Of a stretch of DNA of 64,000 nt, positions 47,081-57,283 are shown in pieces. The stretch covers positions 1 through 64,000 of the forward strand of contig NZ_JAUYHK010000021.1 in assembly GCF_030690045.1 (NCBI RefSeq), in the 5' to 3' direction. A program made the position numbers and the translations under genes. The notes beneath the pieces were generated by a model. The model was given only the letters and a program-made list of their open reading frames with translations. It had not been told where the DNA came from and did no database searches. Numbering within the stretch: the stretch's first letter is position 1; each line of letters begins with the position of its first letter. This DNA comes from Thalassospira sp. (GTDB lineage: Bacteria; Pseudomonadota; Alphaproteobacteria; Rhodospirillales; Thalassospiraceae).

Positions 47081-49549
47081 CTGTTCCCCACGTGCGTGGG
47101 GATGAACCGCCAAACGCCCGCGTGGCCCTCGATCTCGACGCCTGTTCCCCACGTGCGTGGGGATGAACCGACCTTGCCGCGAAATATCGTGACGATATCG
47201 GCCTGTTCCCCACGTGCGTGGGGATGAACCGACTTGAGCGCGGCGAGAGGGAATTGCGCCCTCCTGTTCCCCACGTGCGTGGGGATGAACCGCTCTTCAC
47301 GATGGTTCGGCTTACGCAGCCCAGCTGTTCCCCACGTGCGTGGGGATGAACCGAACCCGATGTTTACGGGTGAAAGCGCTGTCGTCTGTTCCCCACGTGC
47401 GTGGGGATGAACCGTCCCTGCCGTCGATGTCGAAGACAATCCCGTACTGTTCCCCACGTGCGTGGGGATGAACCGCCCGCCGACAGCCACGAAATCGAGG
47501 ATGTAACCTGTTCCCCACGTGCGTGGGGATGAACCGCCAAGTCAGACCATCCAATTGAGCATGGCCGCCTGTTCCCCACGTGCGTGGGGATGAACCGGAT
47601 GGCCGGGATCTGGGTCCGGATGCGCGCAACTGTTCCCCACGTGCGTGGGGATGAACCGATTGCTTCGTGTTTCATTGTATTTCCCCGTGTCTGTTCCCCA
47701 CGTGCGTGGGGATGAACCGCAATTTCTCCGATCCCGCGCCGCCCTGCTGCTCTGTTCCCCACGTGCGTGGGGATGAACCGATCGGCCTGGGTTGGTGTCA
47801 GATCCTGACACACTGTTCCCCACGTGCGTGGGGATGAACCGTCCGCGATGGGGGATCGTTTCGACGCCATCAACTGTTCCCCACGTGCGTGGGGATGAAC
47901 CGCCTGAAATGGCGAGCACACCGCACCACATTTGCTGTTCCCCACGTGCGTGGGGATGAACCGGCGCTGGTCATCCAGCAGGCGTGTCATGTCAACTGTT
48001 CCCCACGTGCGTGGGGATGAACCGGATTTGACCATCCTTGTTTGTTTGGCTGTGCGCTGTTCCCCACGTGCGTGGGGATGAACCGCTATCAAACGGTCTG
48101 GCAAACCATCTGGGGCGCTGTTCCCCACGTGCGTGGGGATGAACCGGCCAAACGGTCAACCTTCTTGAGGCGGTCAGACTGTTCCCCACGTGCGTGGGGA
48201 TGAACCGGCCACCAAAAAAGAACCGTTCGAGCGATACACCTGTTCCCCACGTGCGTGGGGATGAACCGATCGATGCCGATCTGGGATGTTCCAGATGGCG
48301 CTGTTCCCCACGTGCGTGGGGATGAACCGCCGCGACAACCTTCCCGAACAGGTAGGCGACACTGTTCCCCACGTGCGTGGGGATGAACCGCATTTGCGCC
48401 AAACGGCGCTTCTATCAGGACACTGTTCCCCACGTGCGTGGGGATGAACCGATCATTCAGGACAAACCGCCCCGGCTTGAGGACTGTTCCCCACGTGCGT
48501 GGGGATGAACCTCTGCTCTGGTGATGCAGAAAAACGGGTGTAAACTGTTCCCCACGTGCGTGGGGATGAACCGCAAACGTTGCCGCTCACCTCACCATAT
48601 TTCGCCTGTTCCCCACGTGCGTGGGGATGAACCGTGATGAATCTCTTTTGGCCCGCTTGCTCGACCCTGTTCCCCACGTGCGTGGGGATGAACCGCACAC
48701 GCGAACCGAATTTCCCGGCGCTGTTGCCTGTTCCCCACGTGCGTGGGGATGAACCGCGATTGGCCGAAACCTGAACCAGCTAATCCGCCTGTTCCCCACG
48801 TGCGTGGGGATGAACCGAGACGGGGCACGGTGCCTTGAATCTCCCCGGCCTGTTCCCCACGTGCGTGGGGATGAACCGTTACTGCGCAGGAGGGCAAGCC
48901 GACGTTCGGACTGTTCCCCACGTGCGTGGGGATGAACCGGGAATGGCTTCCCGTCGCCCGCGTTTTGGAGTCTGTTCCCCACGTGCGTGGGGATGAACCG
49001 GCACGCGGCACGGCGCACAGCCGGGGCTATGGCTGTTCCCCACGTGCGTGGGGATGAACCGCATTCCCGCGCCACTCTTACAATATGATCCTCCTGTTCC
49101 CCACGTGCGTGGGGATGAACCGGGGCTGGAAACAGGGTGCAATCGCGCCTGATTCTGTTCCCCACGTGCGTGGGGATGAACCGTGCCTTATCCGCCTGAA
49201 ATGGCCCTTAATCGCCTGTTCCCCACGTGCGTGGGGATGAACCGTCCTTGATATTCTGCGTAATCACCGTCATGGACTGTTCCCCACGTGCGTGGGGATG
49301 AACCGAGCCAACAGGTCGCAAAATGCGGCAACTCCGTCTGTTCCCCACGTGCGTGGGGATGAACCGACTGTTGGATCGGTTTGACCGGTAGCCCCAAACT
49401 GTTCCCCACGTGCGTGGGGATGAACCGGGGTCCGACACATCCGTTGAGCGGATGCAGGCCTGTTCCCCACGTGCGTGGGGATGAACCGATTTTTCGGATG
49501 GTGACGACGCAATCGCCATCCTGTTCCTCGCATGTGCAGGTAGGGGGCA
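47081..49549 (+). CRISPR. Type I-E CRISPR array, 41 repeats and 40 spacers
   Basis: The 29-bp repeat begins CTGTTCCCCACGTGCGTGGG and ends GATGAACCG; CCCCAC and GTGGGG form the hairpin cut by Cas6e. Spacers are 32 bp, and the 61-bp period is exact: the first repeat is at 47081, the 40th at 49460 and a degenerate 41st at 49521-49549 (only CTGTTCC plus scattered matches kept). Repeat 24 (48484) ends in T instead of G; I saw no other repeat variant in the first 40. Read from the leader, the newest spacers are next to cas2. No spacer was seen by eye to match this window. Confidence 0.98.
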
Positions 49550-49588
49550 CGTCCGTTCAAGCGACGTGCAGAAATTTGCCACAGTTAA

Positions 49589-49596
49589 ACAGGATA
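49589..49596 (-). other. Candidate oriT nic core (YATCCTGY)
   Basis: On the - strand the sequence reads TATCCTGT, fitting the IncP/MOBP nic consensus YATCCTGY. It lies in the 118-bp gap between the CRISPR array and the 3' end of the relaxase gene, flanked by CACAG/CTGTG arms (about 49581-49602) and TTCTGCAC direct repeats. An oriT 3' of the relaxase would be unusual, and the 8-bp match alone is weak. Confidence 0.3.
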
Positions 49597-49667
49597 CTGT
49601 GCAGAAGACCAAACCCATGCGGCGCAAAAATACACCTGGAATGGAAATGTAGCATCTGCCGGACAGG

Positions 49668-52600
49668 CTATTCTCCCGGCCCTGCCGACACAGACATGCC
49701 ACGCGGTTTGCGTGATTGGTCTTTTTCCGGCTTTTTCTTTTTGCCATCGCCCTCAATACCGGCCTCCTTAAGGGCGGTTCTGACGGCCTCGATCTGTCCG
49801 GATTTCAACAGATCAGCAAAAGACATGCTGTTGCGCTTCCTGTCCTGATCGGAAAGGGGAGGAAGCATCACATCACCATTGATGGCAGAAGCGGCTTGCT
49901 TCGCATGCGCAAGCGGCCTGTTGTCGATGGCCATATGCGCATCCATTGCCGCGAACAGGATATTGCGATCCGGATGCAACCGGCGCAGGCTTTCTCCGAC
50001 GGCTTTCAGGTTTTCGGAATCAATCGACCACACAACCGGCTTTTTCGTAATCCGGTTCAATTCTATCGCGCTGGTCAGATCATCAGCGATCAGGATCGGT
50101 TCGTCCTTGTCCTTCGATATCCGTCCACCGACAACATGATGAAGCCCTTTGTCGCCACCGGCGCCAGCAATGATTTCACCGGTGCCCGATGAATCGAGAC
50201 GATAAACCGCAGCAAGGCGGTTTCCGCCGCCCCTGAGTGGCACCAGAACATTTCCATCCTGATCTACCCGATATCCGCGCCACGCTTCCACAGACCCGAT
50301 TTCCGGCCTCGTGCGCGGCCATTCCTTATCGGGCAGGGTTGCGGCCTGCCACGCGGTCCATCCATCATCACTGACCGGCAGGGCCAGTTCGTTGCGCAAA
50401 GTGATCATGGACGGTACGGTTTCGGGATCAGGAAGAATGACAGCCTTCCAGATATTGCGATGTGTCTGGACGGTCCTGGTTTGCCATTGTCCGTTCTTGT
50501 CGCGATACCGTTCTTCAACCGTGACCTCTTTCTTCTTGGCAATATCAAGCGAGATCCAATCACCCGGCTTCGCCCCGGACGCTTCCACTGCATCGGCGAT
50601 ATCCACACCCCAGACAACACGTTCTGCTCCATCGGGACCTTGCAGCTTCGCATAACCCGATTCCGACTTTTCAGGATTGAAATCATAATGATCAATCCCA
50701 AATGCCAGCAGCCGGGAGCCGGGCTTGTCAGGTTCACGCGCCGCATATTCCTTGAATGCCACTGCACGGGCAGGCCGCACAATTTCGACAGCCAACTTGT
50801 TCGCTTTCTTTTCGTCGTCATCATTACCGACCGCATCAAGAGCGACAACAATTTGGGCGTCGTTAAATCGTTGCCGGACTTGTTCTGCGACTTCTGACCA
50901 CAGGTCCGGACGTTCCGGTACCACGACGGGACAGCGGGTTGCCCGATGAATGGCCGCCGCATCCGCATAATCCCGGGCAATGACGATTGTATCCTTGTCT
51001 GAACGCCATTGCGGATCGATTGTGTGATAAAGAGGACGTTCCGGATCGGCATCAAGGACAAGGCTTTGCTTTCCCTTTTTGTCGATCAGCATGACATTTT
51101 CAATCCGGCCAGAACGATCTTTAAGCGGGACCGCTGCGCTGCCATCGGCCGAGTTTTTAACACCATAACCGCGCAGACCGGCTGCTTTCAGCCAAGGTGA
51201 ATTACCCGGTGTGGCCCATTCCTTACAGGCGTCCCACTCGATAAACGCATCATCCCCAATCGCGTGAGCAAAGGCGCGACGGATTTCCGTCACATCATCC
51301 TCATGCGGCATTGCAACCTTTCTGATACCCGGCTGGCTTGAAGCATCGTTGCCTGCAAGGACAACCGGCCTGATCGTCGGATTGCGATAACGGTGCTGTC
51401 CGATAACCTGGCGCAACTCTTTCGGATCGGCGACAACAACAACAGGACGGCGGGTCGCGTCATGGATTTTAACGCCATCGGCGTAATCGGACACGAAAAT
51501 GACAGGCCCGCTTTCGATCTGCTTTCTTGTATCAATGATATGGGTAAGGCCACGGGCGTTTGTGTTCCCGATCTGCATCGTTTTGCCGTCTGGCGAATAT
51601 AGTCGCACCAACTGCATGAAACCGTTTTCGTCCTTGAATGGCACGATCAGATTGCCTTCTTCATCCAGTCGGCAGCCCCGACCGGTGGAACGTGTTTCGG
51701 CTATCCAGTTGAGCGATTTTGCATCGGCCCACTGACTGGCATTCCGCCATGCGGCGAGGGCAGGGGCGGCGAGTTTGGAAACCGGCGTCGGTTTGTCGTC
51801 GCCAAAGACCAGATGCAGAAATTCCTGTTGGGCCAGAAGGAACACCACAATCAAAGGGTCTTTGTATGCCTCACTGAGCAGGAACAGTTTCCAGTTGGAA
51901 ATGGTTCGGCGCAGAAAGGTACTGCGTTTGTGTTCCGGTTGCCGAATGTTGAGATACCGCCGCCACAAGGGCGACAGTCGGGGATGACGCATCGTGGGCC
52001 GTTTCTTGTAACGATGGCGGGGGCGGGGAGGCAGTGCGTCTTTCCGGGGGATTTGGGCGGCTGGTGGCTCGAAATCGCCCAGCTTCTTTTCAAGGGCGGC
52101 TTTGCTCATAGAGCGGTCAAGGGCCGATGCCTTCATGCCCTGACCGTCCGGGCCGACCAGAACAAAACCGTTACCGCGCTTTTTCAATTCAATGTCGTAT
52201 TCGGCAAGGGTTTTGTGCAGATCGGCCCATGCTTCTGCATCATTGATTTTTTCAAGGATGGCTTCACGGTGCTGAAGCACATGGTTCTGGAAACTCTCCT
52301 GCCATGTATGCGTCTCATAAGTGCGGGCGGACGGTGACAGTTTTGGCTGGTTCAGGGCGTGTTTGCCCTTACCCTTATCCACAAAGAGGCCATATTTCTT
52401 TTCCAGTTCGCGAGAGACGCGATCACGTTTGCGGTAATCGTGTGACGGGGAAACAACCTGAAGCGTGGCCGGATGCACCTTGTTGATCGCCAGATGCATA
52501 TGGAAATTGTCTGTGTTGGTATGGGTCCCGGCCACATATTGATGTTCTGAAAATCCAAGCGCATCAATGTAGGCTTTTGCGATGTCTTTCAAATCCTGTT

Positions 52601-52862
52601 CGGACAGGCGTTCCTTTTCACCCGGGCGAAACGAGACCATCATGTGATATGTTTTGTCATCCACGTTGGGTTTTAATCGGCGAACCGCATTCACTTCGAG
52701 AATGGCAAGGTCCAGATCATCCAGCGTTTCGCCAGCGCCACAATTGGCGATCCAGAACTTGTCCAGCTTCTCGCCCGGTTCCTTTGCAGCGGCGATATAT
52801 TCGGCCAGCGCCTTAAAGTTGTCCGGTTTGTCCGGGTCTTTGGGGATTTTTTTCGTGATCAT
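49668..52862 (-). CDS. traI: MOBP-type relaxase (TraI-like) with repeated primase-like modules
   Basis: 1064 residues. The relaxase domain has Tyr22 (KALAEYIAAAK, the position of the RP4 TraI nucleophile) and the histidine motif GTHTNTDNFHMHLAIN (residues 112-127). After a basic linker come three tandem degenerate units, at about 385-520, 540-690 and 840-1000. Each has R-x-x-x-G-N-L-x-V-P-type strands, a GLTHII-like turn and an acidic VSDYAD- or IADDLT-like turn, resembling the TOPRIM part of TraC primases. An LPD7-like domain lies between units two and three (FGIDHYDFNPEKSESGYAKL). It nicks oriT and pilots the strand. Its start overlaps the RHH gene stop by 4 bp. Confidence 0.9.
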   Translation of the reverse strand: MITKKIPKDPDKPDNFKALAEYIAAAKEPGEKLDKFWIANCGAGETLDDLDLAILEVNAVRRLKPNVDDKTYHMMVSFRPGEKERLSEQDLKDIAKAYIDALGFSEHQYVAGTHTNTDNFHMHLAINKVHPATLQVVSPSHDYRKRDRVSRELEKKYGLFVDKGKGKHALNQPKLSPSARTYETHTWQESFQNHVLQHREAILEKINDAEAWADLHKTLAEYDIELKKRGNGFVLVGPDGQGMKASALDRSMSKAALEKKLGDFEPPAAQIPRKDALPPRPRHRYKKRPTMRHPRLSPLWRRYLNIRQPEHKRSTFLRRTISNWKLFLLSEAYKDPLIVVFLLAQQEFLHLVFGDDKPTPVSKLAAPALAAWRNASQWADAKSLNWIAETRSTGRGCRLDEEGNLIVPFKDENGFMQLVRLYSPDGKTMQIGNTNARGLTHIIDTRKQIESGPVIFVSDYADGVKIHDATRRPVVVVADPKELRQVIGQHRYRNPTIRPVVLAGNDASSQPGIRKVAMPHEDDVTEIRRAFAHAIGDDAFIEWDACKEWATPGNSPWLKAAGLRGYGVKNSADGSAAVPLKDRSGRIENVMLIDKKGKQSLVLDADPERPLYHTIDPQWRSDKDTIVIARDYADAAAIHRATRCPVVVPERPDLWSEVAEQVRQRFNDAQIVVALDAVGNDDDEKKANKLAVEIVRPARAVAFKEYAAREPDKPGSRLLAFGIDHYDFNPEKSESGYAKLQGPDGAERVVWGVDIADAVEASGAKPGDWISLDIAKKKEVTVEERYRDKNGQWQTRTVQTHRNIWKAVILPDPETVPSMITLRNELALPVSDDGWTAWQAATLPDKEWPRTRPEIGSVEAWRGYRVDQDGNVLVPLRGGGNRLAAVYRLDSSGTGEIIAGAGGDKGLHHVVGGRISKDKDEPILIADDLTSAIELNRITKKPVVWSIDSENLKAVGESLRRLHPDRNILFAAMDAHMAIDNRPLAHAKQAASAINGDVMLPPLSDQDRKRNSMSFADLLKSGQIEAVRTALKEAGIEGDGKKKKPEKDQSRKPRGMSVSAGPGE

Positions 52863-53215
52863 TTTTTCCGACCGATTGAGGCGTCAATTTCACGGGCGAT
52901 CTTTTTAAGATCGTCCTGGGTCGCCCGGATATCTGCCGTCAGTTGGTCGAATTTGCGCAAAAGGTCTGCACTTAACGGTTCATCCATTGCCAGCTTCAGA
53001 AGATTGCCAAGACGGGCCTGATCGGCATTGACCTGCAACAGATCGACAATGCCCCGGGACGCCTCAAACGTATGGGCGTTTGGTAACGGAGTGTTCATTA
53101 GCAAACGACGTAGAAGTTCTGAACGGCTCAATTTCAATTGCTTGGATAGCTGATTGAGGCGAGAAAATTCTTTTTCATTAAGATAGGTTTCGATTTTAGT
53201 ACGGTCTGTTGCCAC
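52859..53215 (-). CDS. RHH relaxosome accessory protein (TraJ/MobC-like)
   Basis: 118 residues. N-terminal ribbon-helix-helix (KIETYLNEKEFSRLNQLSKQLKLSRSELLRRLLMN), then a helical region ending DDLKKIAREIDASIG. Placed directly before and overlapping the relaxase, the usual site of the DNA-binding protein that loads it on oriT. Confidence 0.82.
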   Translation of the reverse strand: MATDRTKIETYLNEKEFSRLNQLSKQLKLSRSELLRRLLMNTPLPNAHTFEASRGIVDLLQVNADQARLGNLLKLAMDEPLSADLLRKFDQLTADIRATQDDLKKIAREIDASIGRKK

Positions 53216-53225
53216 GCCTATATTC

Positions 53226-53268
53226 CCTAAAAAACAGGAAGAAACCGGCGACGTTGCCGCCGCCGGTT
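53226..53268 (-). terminator. Terminator between traC-like and traJ-like genes
   Basis: On the - strand AACCGGCG and CGCCGGTT form an 8-bp stem around a 10-nt loop, followed by TTCCTGTTTTTTAG. It lies just after the ArdC-TraC stop, so relaxase transcription may start or be modulated here. Confidence 0.75.
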
Positions 53269-53274
53269 ATCAGG

Positions 53275-56200
53275 TCAGACAGTCATTTGACTGCTTTGCG
53301 AGACTGCTTTGTGTTGTGGCGTAAGCTGTGCCACCTGTTTTTGCGTGGCTGTCACGCCCAACGCTGCAAGCTGTTTCATGACATCCTTGCGGAATTGATC
53401 GAAGCCCCGCGCAACTTGCAGATCGTTGAAATCCGTCAAGCCGCGCTGCTTTTCATTGGCGGTCAAAGCCGGTTTGAGGATCGGCGCATTTGACCGTTCA
53501 GCCGCCCGCTCCGCCGCCTTCAGGCCGGGATTGAAACCCATTTTTTCGACTTGCATGTGATCGTCGTCGGACGCGATCACAAATGGTCGGGCCGGGTTCT
53601 CTTTCCTCAGAGATTCGGCCACGACCGGCAAATTACCCCCATCGAATGCAACCACCGTCGTAAAGCCTGTTGCGGCGTGCAGGCTCTTGGCCGTCGCATA
53701 GCCTTCGGCAATGATCAGGGGCGAATCTTTCTTGCCGGGGATGATGTGCATCAGTCCGGCTTTCCGACCCCCTTTCAGATACATCTTTGTGCCATCGGCT
53801 TTGATGGTCTGAACGTTTTCAATGAAGCCTTTTTCATTGGCCATCGGCACCACGAGATTGCCTTCACGATCAATGCGTAAGGTTTCAGCCGATACCTGCT
53901 TTTTCTGCAAATACGGGTGGTCATTTGTCGCTTCGATTGCGTTCTTGAAAACGGCATAGGCGCGTTTGGCCGTTTTCTGTTGTTCAAACCGAAGTTCCTG
54001 CTCCTGCTCCGCCTTTCGGGCGGCAGAGCTTGCCTTGATCCGTTCAAGTTCTTCCGGATCGATCTTGGTTCCGGTCGAAACCCATTTGACCGGTTCGGCT
54101 GCCTTTTTGTAGTTCATGATCTGACCGGCGGGGACACCTTCAAGAAATCCCCGGTAACTGCCGTTTGTCCGGCCTTTGGCATCGCCATCAACGGCGACGC
54201 GGTGCCATTTGCCATCCATACTTGGCAGACCTTCAATGATCAGACCTTGCTCCCGGCAAGCCATTGCAAATTCCTGTTGCGGGTCAATCTTCGTCTGGGT
54301 GTCTTCCACTTTCTCCTGCCATTTTACGAAGGGCTTCATGTCTGTGCCTTCCGGCACAAACCATGCTTTACCGCGCCGGTCCCACTTGGCACCGGCCTCT
54401 TTCGCCTCATTTTTGTCGGAGTAGGGAACATTCAGAAAGACACGTTTGCGGTCGGTTTTTTCCATCACGGCACCTTTTTCCTGCGCCCGGGCCGCCCGGA
54501 TTTTGTCTTTTTCCAGCGTATCGGCCATTTCAGCTTTTTGGGTCTGGATTCTGCCAACCTCACGATCCAGCGATTTTTCGACTTCCTTCCCGGAAATCTC
54601 GATGGGCTGGCGTTCAGGAGAGAGCTTGCGGTCCCTATGCTCCTGATGGAGATTTTTCACCTCGGCAGTCATGTACCAGTATCGGTGATTTGATCCGTCA
54701 TTGTACCAATCGTGGCCCAAGACCGTTGTTATCTCTGCCCCGTCATGACGGTGAATGCTGTTCATGCCATTGTCGTGACGGCTAACAAATTCCTTAACGG
54801 CGGCAACAATGCCGTCAAAGAAAACGGATTTTCCTTTTTCGCCGGTTTCCACCTCATAACGGGGTTGCTGTGCGACCGAGGCATTGAGAAGGGATTTCAC
54901 CGGATCGGCTCTGAGTGCCTGGATGGCCGGGTATTTTCGCTGATCAGCCGGGACGTACCACTTTGAAGCGTCTATAAAGAATTCACCGGCTTGGCGCTCG
55001 TGAGTATCGAAGAGAACGGACAGGAGTTCCGCGTGTTTGACGGATCGGCCCGCCAGCGTCAGCAATTTTTCTTCCGTCTTTTTATTGCGTTCGACAGCCT
55101 TCGTCGCCTGATCCTGATTGTCGATGTAGTGTGTCCACGCATCGACACGGTGAAAAGCTCCGAAAACTTCGCCCAAGTCTTTTGCGTCGGTCATCCCTTC
55201 AGATTGGGCGACATGAAGCAGCCAGTTCGCCTTAATATCTTCGGCGGAAATGTCCTTGACGGGCTTGAATATCTCTTTGAGATCGATCTCACCGGGGCGC
55301 TGTACTCCTGCCTTCAAAAGCAGAGATTTTTCGGGATCAGTGCCAAGAGCCCGTATAACTTCGTTTGTGCGGCTGTCAGGTGGAATATAGTAGTCTGGCC
55401 GCTTCACCTTGTCGGGCGCATAGGTATCCCACATCACTGAAGCCAATTCTCTATGGGCCCGCGACTGACGATCGACCACATCCCTGATGCTGTAGGCAGC
55501 CGATTCCGACGCTCCTGTCTCATTCCAGTTTGTCGCGCTGAACGTCTTTTGCAGGTAGGCGTTAAATGTGGGATAGCTAATGCCAGCCTCTCGGCCAGCG
55601 ACTTCAACCCAACTCGTGCGAATTTCCTCTATCTCTAACGGTTTGGCGTTTTGTTCTGCCCGTGCCTTTTGGTTCTGGGCAACCAGTTTTTCAGCGATAT
55701 AGTCTGCGGGTTTGACACCGATTTCCTTCGCAATAGCGGTTGTTCGCCGATCCGTCGGGATGTACCACTTTGATGCGTCGATGAAGTTTTCACCGGCTTG
55801 CGCCTCATGAGTATCGAACAAAACCGATAACAGTTCCGCGTGTTTGACGGATCGGCCCGCCATTACCAGCAATTTTTCTTCCGTCTTTTTATTGCGTTCT
55901 TCTACATTGTTCCGGGTATCCTGATTGTCGATGTAGTGTGTCCACGCATCGATACCGGAAAAATCCCTTTCGACATCGTTCATTTCTTTCGCGTCAGGCA
56001 ACCCCGCCATTTCGGCGGCATAAAGCATCCAGTCGTTTTTAATATCCTTTACCCGCATGTTTGGCACAGGATCGACGGCAGCCTTTTGCTCCATTGTCGC
56101 AATCTGAGGCTGGTTCATTTCCTGTTGTTCCAGTTCTTGCGTTTGTTCCTTCGCTTTGACCGGCGTCAGGGCGAGACGTTTTTCCGGTTCCATGATCCAG

Positions 56201-57051
56201 GTGCGGATGTTTTCCGCATCACGGGCTGCGGTAAACAGAACGTTGCGATCATCCTTGATCGCCTTCATCCATGAGCCGACATAGCTGGCATGGCGTTCTG
56301 GATAGTGACCAAGCCCTAACTCCGTCGTCAGCATGAAGCTGGCGATTTCCGCCCGGAGTTCTTCGCGGGCATAGGATTCCGATCCGAACGGCCCACCATC
56401 ACGGGCCATACGCGAAGAATGGCCGGTCGCATGGCCGCCTTCATGAAGCGCCGTCGCATAATATTCATACTGGCTCTTGAACCAGCCTTTCGGCGGCAGA
56501 TGAATTTCATCCGTGCCGGGCTGGTAGAAAGCCCGGTCGCGCTGGTCATGATGGATCGGCACACCCAACTGCGAAAGCGCCTGTTCCGCACGTTCCACCG
56601 GGTTGAAATCAGGTGCCATGCCAACATAAGGTTCAAGGCCGTCGATCTGTGAACCATTGAAAACGACAGCATGAAAGACCTTCGGGCGGTCCAGCTTCAC
56701 TTCCTGATATCGCTGTTTTCCATCAATGCCGAGGACAGGTTTGCCCGCGCCATCTTTCATCGGCTGGCGGTCGGCCCATTGCCAATATTCGATCTTCGTT
56801 CCACTTTCGCCCTTGCGAACCTGATAGCCGTTCGCCTGGGCTTGGCGATACGTGACCCAACGTGGATCCGCATAGCCTTTCGATTCAAGCCAGATCTGGT
56901 TGATACCGCTATAGGCATTGCCTGTGGTCGGGTTAAAGGCCGGTTCGCGGACTTTGCCCGGTTCCCACGGCTTTTGCCACGACGCGGTGCCGCGTTCCAT
57001 TTGCTCGATGAGGCTTTCAACGACCTGATCGCGGAAGTTTGGTTTAGCCAT
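53275..57051 (-). CDS. ArdC-TraC fusion: antirestriction metallopeptidase plus DNA primase
   Basis: 1258 residues. Residues 1-130 are the ArdC single-strand DNA-binding domain (RGTASWQKPWEPG, YSGINQIWL, WVTYRQAQANG). Residues 130-290 are its metallopeptidase part with HEGGH at 203-207. Three repeats follow at about 332-465, 470-590 and 600-740; the first and third are nearly the same (DAWTHYIDNQD, KHAELLSVLFDTHE). A DUF5710-like unit lies at about 866-910 (VFLNVPYSDKNEAKEAGAKWD). The TraC-type zinc-less primase/TOPRIM part ends the protein (LIIAEGYATAKSLHAATG at about 1107, IASDDDHMQ at about 1163). ArdC shields incoming DNA from restriction and TraC primes the complementary strand, so the fusion joins two arrival functions. 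Confidence 0.85.
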   Translation of the reverse strand: MAKPNFRDQVVESLIEQMERGTASWQKPWEPGKVREPAFNPTTGNAYSGINQIWLESKGYADPRWVTYRQAQANGYQVRKGESGTKIEYWQWADRQPMKDGAGKPVLGIDGKQRYQEVKLDRPKVFHAVVFNGSQIDGLEPYVGMAPDFNPVERAEQALSQLGVPIHHDQRDRAFYQPGTDEIHLPPKGWFKSQYEYYATALHEGGHATGHSSRMARDGGPFGSESYAREELRAEIASFMLTTELGLGHYPERHASYVGSWMKAIKDDRNVLFTAARDAENIRTWIMEPEKRLALTPVKAKEQTQELEQQEMNQPQIATMEQKAAVDPVPNMRVKDIKNDWMLYAAEMAGLPDAKEMNDVERDFSGIDAWTHYIDNQDTRNNVEERNKKTEEKLLVMAGRSVKHAELLSVLFDTHEAQAGENFIDASKWYIPTDRRTTAIAKEIGVKPADYIAEKLVAQNQKARAEQNAKPLEIEEIRTSWVEVAGREAGISYPTFNAYLQKTFSATNWNETGASESAAYSIRDVVDRQSRAHRELASVMWDTYAPDKVKRPDYYIPPDSRTNEVIRALGTDPEKSLLLKAGVQRPGEIDLKEIFKPVKDISAEDIKANWLLHVAQSEGMTDAKDLGEVFGAFHRVDAWTHYIDNQDQATKAVERNKKTEEKLLTLAGRSVKHAELLSVLFDTHERQAGEFFIDASKWYVPADQRKYPAIQALRADPVKSLLNASVAQQPRYEVETGEKGKSVFFDGIVAAVKEFVSRHDNGMNSIHRHDGAEITTVLGHDWYNDGSNHRYWYMTAEVKNLHQEHRDRKLSPERQPIEISGKEVEKSLDREVGRIQTQKAEMADTLEKDKIRAARAQEKGAVMEKTDRKRVFLNVPYSDKNEAKEAGAKWDRRGKAWFVPEGTDMKPFVKWQEKVEDTQTKIDPQQEFAMACREQGLIIEGLPSMDGKWHRVAVDGDAKGRTNGSYRGFLEGVPAGQIMNYKKAAEPVKWVSTGTKIDPEELERIKASSAARKAEQEQELRFEQQKTAKRAYAVFKNAIEATNDHPYLQKKQVSAETLRIDREGNLVVPMANEKGFIENVQTIKADGTKMYLKGGRKAGLMHIIPGKKDSPLIIAEGYATAKSLHAATGFTTVVAFDGGNLPVVAESLRKENPARPFVIASDDDHMQVEKMGFNPGLKAAERAAERSNAPILKPALTANEKQRGLTDFNDLQVARGFDQFRKDVMKQLAALGVTATQKQVAQLTPQHKAVSQSSQMTV

Positions 57052-57283
57052 TGCCCTTTACTCCCTCAATCGCGGTCGGATCAACGCCGTCAAAATGGCT
57101 GTCCAGAGCGTCATCTATCGGTAAGGCTTCTTCGCCGAATGCGCCCATCGCGTCGGCGACATCGGGATCGACCGGCACCGGCCCGCCATCACTGGCAGCA
57201 GAGACGGCCAGAGCGGCCAGCTTCAGATATTCGGGTTCATTCAAGCGGGCATCCGCGCCCGGGCTGTTTTCAGGCTGCTTCAT
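57044..57283 (-). CDS. Small acidic protein of the transfer operon
   Basis: 79 residues, acidic, without membrane segment (LNEPEYLKLAALAVSAASDGG, VDPDVADAMGAFGEEALPIDDAL). It overlaps virD4 by 14 bp and the ArdC-TraC start by 8 bp, so it is embedded in the operon. I do not recognise a family; small genes called traD occur at this spot in other plasmids, but I see no sequence match. Confidence 0.65.
   Translation of the reverse strand: MKQPENSPGADARLNEPEYLKLAALAVSAASDGGPVPVDPDVADAMGAFGEEALPIDDALDSHFDGVDPTAIEGVKGNG

Noticed and set aside
47081..49549. Self-targeting spacers
   Set aside because: Reading the 40 spacers against the visible genes by eye gave no match; a computed search would be needed to exclude short or mismatched hits.
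47019..49550. Many open frames across the CRISPR array
   Set aside because: They are translations of the repeat ([27 protein letters not shown]) and stop at the array ends.
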